Origin: Cognatiyoonia koreensis | GTDB taxonomy: Bacteria; Pseudomonadota; Alphaproteobacteria; Rhodobacterales; Rhodobacteraceae | Assembly (NCBI RefSeq): GCF_900109295.1 | Contig: NZ_FOIZ01000001.1 | Location: 806,001-870,000, forward strand | Reading direction: 5' to 3' | DNA length: 64,000 nucleotides | In this document: positions 61,207-64,000 of the stretch, piece after piece | Position numbering within the stretch: position 1 is the stretch's first letter | Layout: each line of letters opens with the position of its first letter | The notes under the pieces: model-generated | The model's input: only the letters and a program-made list of their open reading frames with translations | What the model was told of the DNA's origin: nothing | Database searches by the model: none | Position numbers and translations under genes: made by a program

Positions 61207-62328
61207 CTACTCGTTGTCCTGCGCGGCCTTTGCGGCTTCGCCTTCTTGGATCGCATCTTGGGCAAGCGCGGCCGCGGATGCAACCCGTGCCGCCAGTTTA
61301 TCACTGAATTCTGATTGCGCGAGCTGGTAGCCAAGCTGGAGCGCCGCGGCGATACCGGTTGCATCCGCGCCGCCGTGGCTTTTGATCACGGTCTTGTTCA
61401 GACCGAGGAACACACCGCCGTTCACCCGTCGCGGGTCGATGCTTTTGCTGAGTTTGTTGATGGACCGCCGGGCCAGAAGGGCGCCGAGCGTGGCAATCGG
61501 GTTGGAGAGGAACGCCTTGCGCATCAACTCTGTAATCAGGTTTGCCGTGCCTTCGCCGGTTTTCAGCGCGACGTTGCCGGTAAAACCGTCCGTGACGATC
61601 ACATCCACGCGGTCGGACGGCAAATCGCCACCTTCGACAAAGCCCACATATTCGAAATCGCCTTTGCCGGTCGCACTGCCGATCAATTCATGGGCGACTT
61701 TCAACTCGGCACGGCCTTTGTGTTCTTCGACGCCTACATTCAACAGGCCGACACGTGGCCGTTTGAGGTCAAACGCGTTGCGGGCATAGGATGCACCCAT
61801 CAGCGCATAGGTCAGCAGGTCGTCCTGATCGGCGCGGATATCGGCACCCGCATCCAGCATGACGTTAAAGCCTTGCTTGTTGCGCGATGGCCAAAGACAA
61901 GCAATTGCCGGGCGGTTCACACCATCGGCCTTGCGCAAACGCAGCATGGACATGGCCATCAGCCCGCCGGTGTTCCCGCAGGAAATCGCGACCGCCGCTT
62001 CGCCGTTGCGAACGGCTTCGATCGCGGACCACATCGACGTGCCTTTGCCATTGCGCAGCACATGGCTTGGCTTGTCGGTCATTTTGACGACATCTTGCGC
62101 ATCGTGGATCGTGACGCGATCTGCCAGGTTGTGTTTCGCCACAAGAGGGGCCAGTTCCGTTTCCGGCCCGTGGAGGATGACGCGCGCATCGGGCGCTTGC
62201 GTCAAGAACGCAGAAAGGCCCGCAACCACCGTTGCAGGCCCGTTATCTCCGCCCATGGCGTCGACCGAAAGCACGTTGGACTTTTGCGCCTGCGCGGTCG
62301 AGGAAGTCCCCGTCTGGCCTGGCGTCAT
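61207..62328 (-). CDS. plsX: Phosphate acyltransferase PlsX
   Basis: Predicted 373-residue PlsX. It makes acyl-phosphate from acyl-ACP for phospholipid synthesis. Conserved pieces are DAMGGDNGP, SCGNTGGLMA, VGLLNVG-EEHKG and DGFTGNVALKT. It lies 23 bases downstream of rpmF and 10 bases upstream of fabH, the classic rpmF-plsX-fabH order. Confidence 0.96.
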   Translation of the reverse strand: MTPGQTGTSSTAQAQKSNVLSVDAMGGDNGPATVVAGLSAFLTQAPDARVILHGPETELAPLVAKHNLADRVTIHDAQDVVKMTDKPSHVLRNGKGTSMWSAIEAVRNGEAAVAISCGNTGGLMAMSMLRLRKADGVNRPAIACLWPSRNKQGFNVMLDAGADIRADQDDLLTYALMGASYARNAFDLKRPRVGLLNVGVEEHKGRAELKVAHELIGSATGKGDFEYVGFVEGGDLPSDRVDVIVTDGFTGNVALKTGEGTANLITELMRKAFLSNPIATLGALLARRSINKLSKSIDPRRVNGGVFLGLNKTVIKSHGGADATGIAAALQLGYQLAQSEFSDKLAARVASAAALAQDAIQEGEAAKAAQDNE

Positions 62329-62351
62329 GTGTCGTGCTCCCTAGCGCTACT

Positions 62352-62558
62352 TTACGCGGCGTCGTCGTCCAGATCGATTTCGTCGTTTGCTGCGATCACT
62401 TCGCGTGTCGCGTAATGCCCGCAGGATGGGCAGACGTGGTGTGGGCGCTTCAGCTCGCCACAGTTGTCACACTCATTCGGGTTTGCCGCAACCAGTGCAT
62501 CGTGCGCACGGCGGTTGTTCCGGCGGGATTTGGATACTTTGTTCTGCTGGACAGCCAT
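62352..62558 (-). CDS. rpmF: 50S ribosomal protein L32
   Basis: Predicted 68-residue L32 with the start [16 protein letters not shown] and a zinc ribbon of four Cys (CDNC, CPSC). The acidic C-terminus is longer than in E. coli L32, as common in alphaproteobacteria. Confidence 0.97.
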   Translation of the reverse strand: MAVQQNKVSKSRRNNRRAHDALVAANPNECDNCGELKRPHHVCPSCGHYATREVIAANDEIDLDDDAA

Positions 62559-62709
62559 GTCGCAACCTTTGTTTTGTTGGGCAATCGGTGCCCGGATTTC
62601 ACATTCTCGCCCGCGTTTAGGACATTCGTGCCACGCTGTCGAGAGGGGTGTTCAAGAGGGCGCGAACATACTGCGATTCTTATTTCGCGCAACCCTTTAT
62701 CTTGCTGCT

Positions 62710-63279
62710 CTAGGAGCCGTCCTCCGGATCCTTCTTTTGCAATGCGTCGCGCAGCGCGCCAAGCCCCGCAAAGGGTTTTGCATCATCGTCGGTCATCGGT
62801 TCTTTGCCGGGTTCGGTATGTACGACTTGCCCGACGCTTGCCCCTTCTGCCCGTGGAAACGCGGGCAACGCGAGCGCAAGTGCTTCGCTCATCACCACGG
62901 CCAGATCGATTGTTTCGGGAAGTGGTTCGATCGTGTCGTCCTCGGGCATTTCGATTTCTGTCCCTGACATTTCGACGTAATCAGCGGTGTAATTGCGCGT
63001 CACGTCCTCATCAATTCGAGTGGTGACCGGATCCAATGTGACCACACAGGACTGGCTGACTGTTGCGCCCAGATGGGCCGTCAGCGTCCAGTCCTGTTTG
63101 CCAGTCGGTGCGATCTCTCCTGTGAATCGCAGTTTCTTGATCCCGAGGATGCCAAGTTCTTCTGCGATCCGCGCACGCTGCTTGGTATCGGGCACCAGAT
63201 CGAATGTCGTTGGTTTACGGTTTGCCAGATCGGCCAAACGCAAGTGTGAGCGGGTCTGTTCAGCCAAGGACCGTTCCAT
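62710..63279 (-). CDS. DUF177 (YceD-like) protein
   Basis: Predicted 189-residue DUF177 protein, usual companion of rpmF. The conserved core is SQSCVVTLDPVTTRI, then an acidic segment and ALALPAFPRA. YceD-type proteins are tied to 23S rRNA/ribosome assembly in plants and bacteria. The start at 63279 (MERSLAEQ) is by family length; only a weak ribosome site is visible. 151 bases separate it from rpmF. Confidence 0.88.
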   Translation of the reverse strand: MERSLAEQTRSHLRLADLANRKPTTFDLVPDTKQRARIAEELGILGIKKLRFTGEIAPTGKQDWTLTAHLGATVSQSCVVTLDPVTTRIDEDVTRNYTADYVEMSGTEIEMPEDDTIEPLPETIDLAVVMSEALALALPAFPRAEGASVGQVVHTEPGKEPMTDDDAKPFAGLGALRDALQKKDPEDGS

Positions 63280-63354
63280 TCTTGAACATTGGGGTGTGCA
63301 TGTTGTAAGCCTCGTTAAAAGGCGCAAGGCGCCAAGGCAAGAGGGCAGGCAGGG

Positions 63355-63822
63355 ATGACAGGACAGCGCGTGATGATTTCGCTCCGCCGATTGCTGGTTG
63401 CGGGGGCGGTGATGGGTGCGGTTGCCTGCACGCCAATCGTGCGCAACCACGGCTATATCCCGCTCTCCGAAGATCTGGCCCTGATCCAGGTCGGTGTCGA
63501 TACCCGTGAAAGTGTCATTGCTTCTGTCGGACCGCCAACCGCGAACGGCGTTCTGGATGGCAGCGGCTATTATTATGTCGCGAGCAAGTTCCGCCATTTC
63601 GGTGCCTTCGAGCCGGAAGAGATCGACCGCGAAGTGCTTGCTGTTTCCTTCAATGATGCGGGTGTCGTGACGAACATCGAACGCTTTGGTCTGGAAGACG
63701 GACGGGTCGTAGTTCTGTCACGCCGCGTGACCGACAATGGCGTGCGTGACAGCACGTTTATCCGTCAGTTGCTTGGGTCGATCGGTCGTTTCAACGCCGG
63801 CGATTTCCTCGGCGAAGGGTAG
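63355..63822 (+). CDS. bamE: Outer membrane assembly lipoprotein BamE
   Basis: Predicted 155-residue lipoprotein (lipobox VACT, Cys25) with the SmpA/OmlA fold: IRESV-type segment VDTRESVIASVGPPT, the strand pair YYYVASKF and the C-terminal TNIERFGLEDG. It is part of the BAM complex that inserts outer-membrane proteins. AGAGGG precedes the ATG at 63355; an ATG at 63373 is an alternative. Divergent from the DUF177 gene, with 75 bases between starts. Confidence 0.92.
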   Translation: MTGQRVMISLRRLLVAGAVMGAVACTPIVRNHGYIPLSEDLALIQVGVDTRESVIASVGPPTANGVLDGSGYYYVASKFRHFGAFEPEEIDREVLAVSFNDAGVVTNIERFGLEDGRVVVLSRRVTDNGVRDSTFIRQLLGSIGRFNAGDFLGEG

Positions 63823-63842
63823 GTGCGTGGCAACCACGCACC
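63822..63842. terminator. Stem-loop between bamE and msrB
   Basis: A perfect 9-bp stem, GGTGCGTGG and CCACGCACC, with a CAA loop, between convergent genes. No T-run on either side. Confidence 0.55.
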
Positions 63843-63848
63843 CGCCAT

Positions 63849-64000
63849 TCAGGATTCGGGTTCGAATTTCAACGCAGCTCCGTTGATGCAATAGCGTAGT
63901 CCTGTCGGTTTCGGGCCATCGGGAAAGACGTGCCCCAGATGACCTTCGCAGCGATTGCAGTGCACCTCGGTGCGGCGCATGAACAGGCTGCGATCTTCCT
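63849..64000 (-). CDS. msrB: Peptide-methionine (R)-S-oxide reductase MsrB, C-terminal part
   Basis: The gene is cut by the right edge; stop TGA at 63849-63851. The visible 49 residues read [16 protein letters not shown], then [19 protein letters not shown]. They include the second zinc CxxC and the catalytic Cys in RYCIN. MsrB repairs methionine R-sulfoxide in proteins. Confidence 0.95.
   Translation of the reverse strand, partial: EDRSLFMRRTEVHCNRCEGHLGHVFPDGPKPTGLRYCINGAALKFEPES

Noticed and set aside
61315..62415. Plus-strand open frame of 366 codons opposite plsX
   Set aside because: Antisense shadow of plsX; no domain and biased composition.
1..64000. Mobile elements, prophage, CRISPR arrays or plasmid origin
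   Set aside because: No transposase, integrase, phage structural gene, regular spacer repeat or replication gene was found; gene content and spacing are those of a stable chromosome.

Overview
The window reads as an ordinary chromosomal segment of a GC-rich marine alphaproteobacterium of the order Rhodobacterales (Roseobacter group). The pointers are the gene families and their order: argS-SPOR protein-nagZ-scpA-scpB, plsX-fabH-ihfA-merR behind rpmF and a DUF177 gene, a DksA with one zinc-site cysteine, DUF2852 and DUF2927 proteins, a VPLPA-type sorting tail, a TakP-like TRAP transporter with large membrane subunits, and an Entner-Doudoroff edd-eda pair. No insertion sequence, integrase, prophage, CRISPR array or rRNA is visible. 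One tRNA gene, tRNA-Pro(GGG), lies at the right end. About 74 protein genes fill almost all the sequence. Both edge genes are cut: a cyclophilin on the left and msrB on the right.

Left part (1-11.3 kb): selO, an acetyltransferase and a nucleoside hydrolase run leftward. Three small exported EF-hand proteins follow, separated by terminators. Next come the acetolactate synthase genes ilvI-ilvH, behind a short leader peptide rich in Ile, Val and Leu codons and a rho-independent terminator, which together form an attenuator. A VPLPA-tailed exported protein, a fatty acid desaturase, a Ca2+/cation antiporter and a YghU-like glutathione-dependent enzyme complete this part.

Middle-left (11.3-28 kb): a NarL-type two-component system is divergent from a three-gene TRAP transporter for a probable 2-oxo or hydroxy acid. 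Then come bpt, an RDD protein, two DUF2852 paralogues, a YbaK-type deacylase, a tightly overlapping glnE operon and eda/edd. A perfect 12-bp LacI-type palindrome lies in front of edd.

Middle (28-47 kb): an RlmI-like rRNA methyltransferase with a PIN protein, an M48 protease, a metal-ligand-less M24 hydrolase, DedA, and a CoxE-like VWA protein with its MoxR ATPase about 2.5 kb away. A DUF2927 lipoprotein and several small membrane proteins lie among them. Then dksA, a flavin monooxygenase, exonuclease III, a five-gene leftward run (2TM protein, carotenoid-desaturase-like oxidoreductase, GyrI-like protein, SMR pump, MDR oxidoreductase) divergent from a nitroreductase, and a rhodanese/persulfide-dioxygenase pair.

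Right part (47-64 kb) is housekeeping: erpA, dgt, a cation/proton antiporter, argS to scpB, a diguanylate cyclase, double-length dcd, tRNA-Pro, merR-ihfA-fabH-plsX-rpmF, DUF177 and bamE. The most interesting non-coding items are the ilv attenuator, two strong stem-loops between the TRAP binding protein and its permease, the edd operator, and two places where plus-strand terminators follow no obvious gene.
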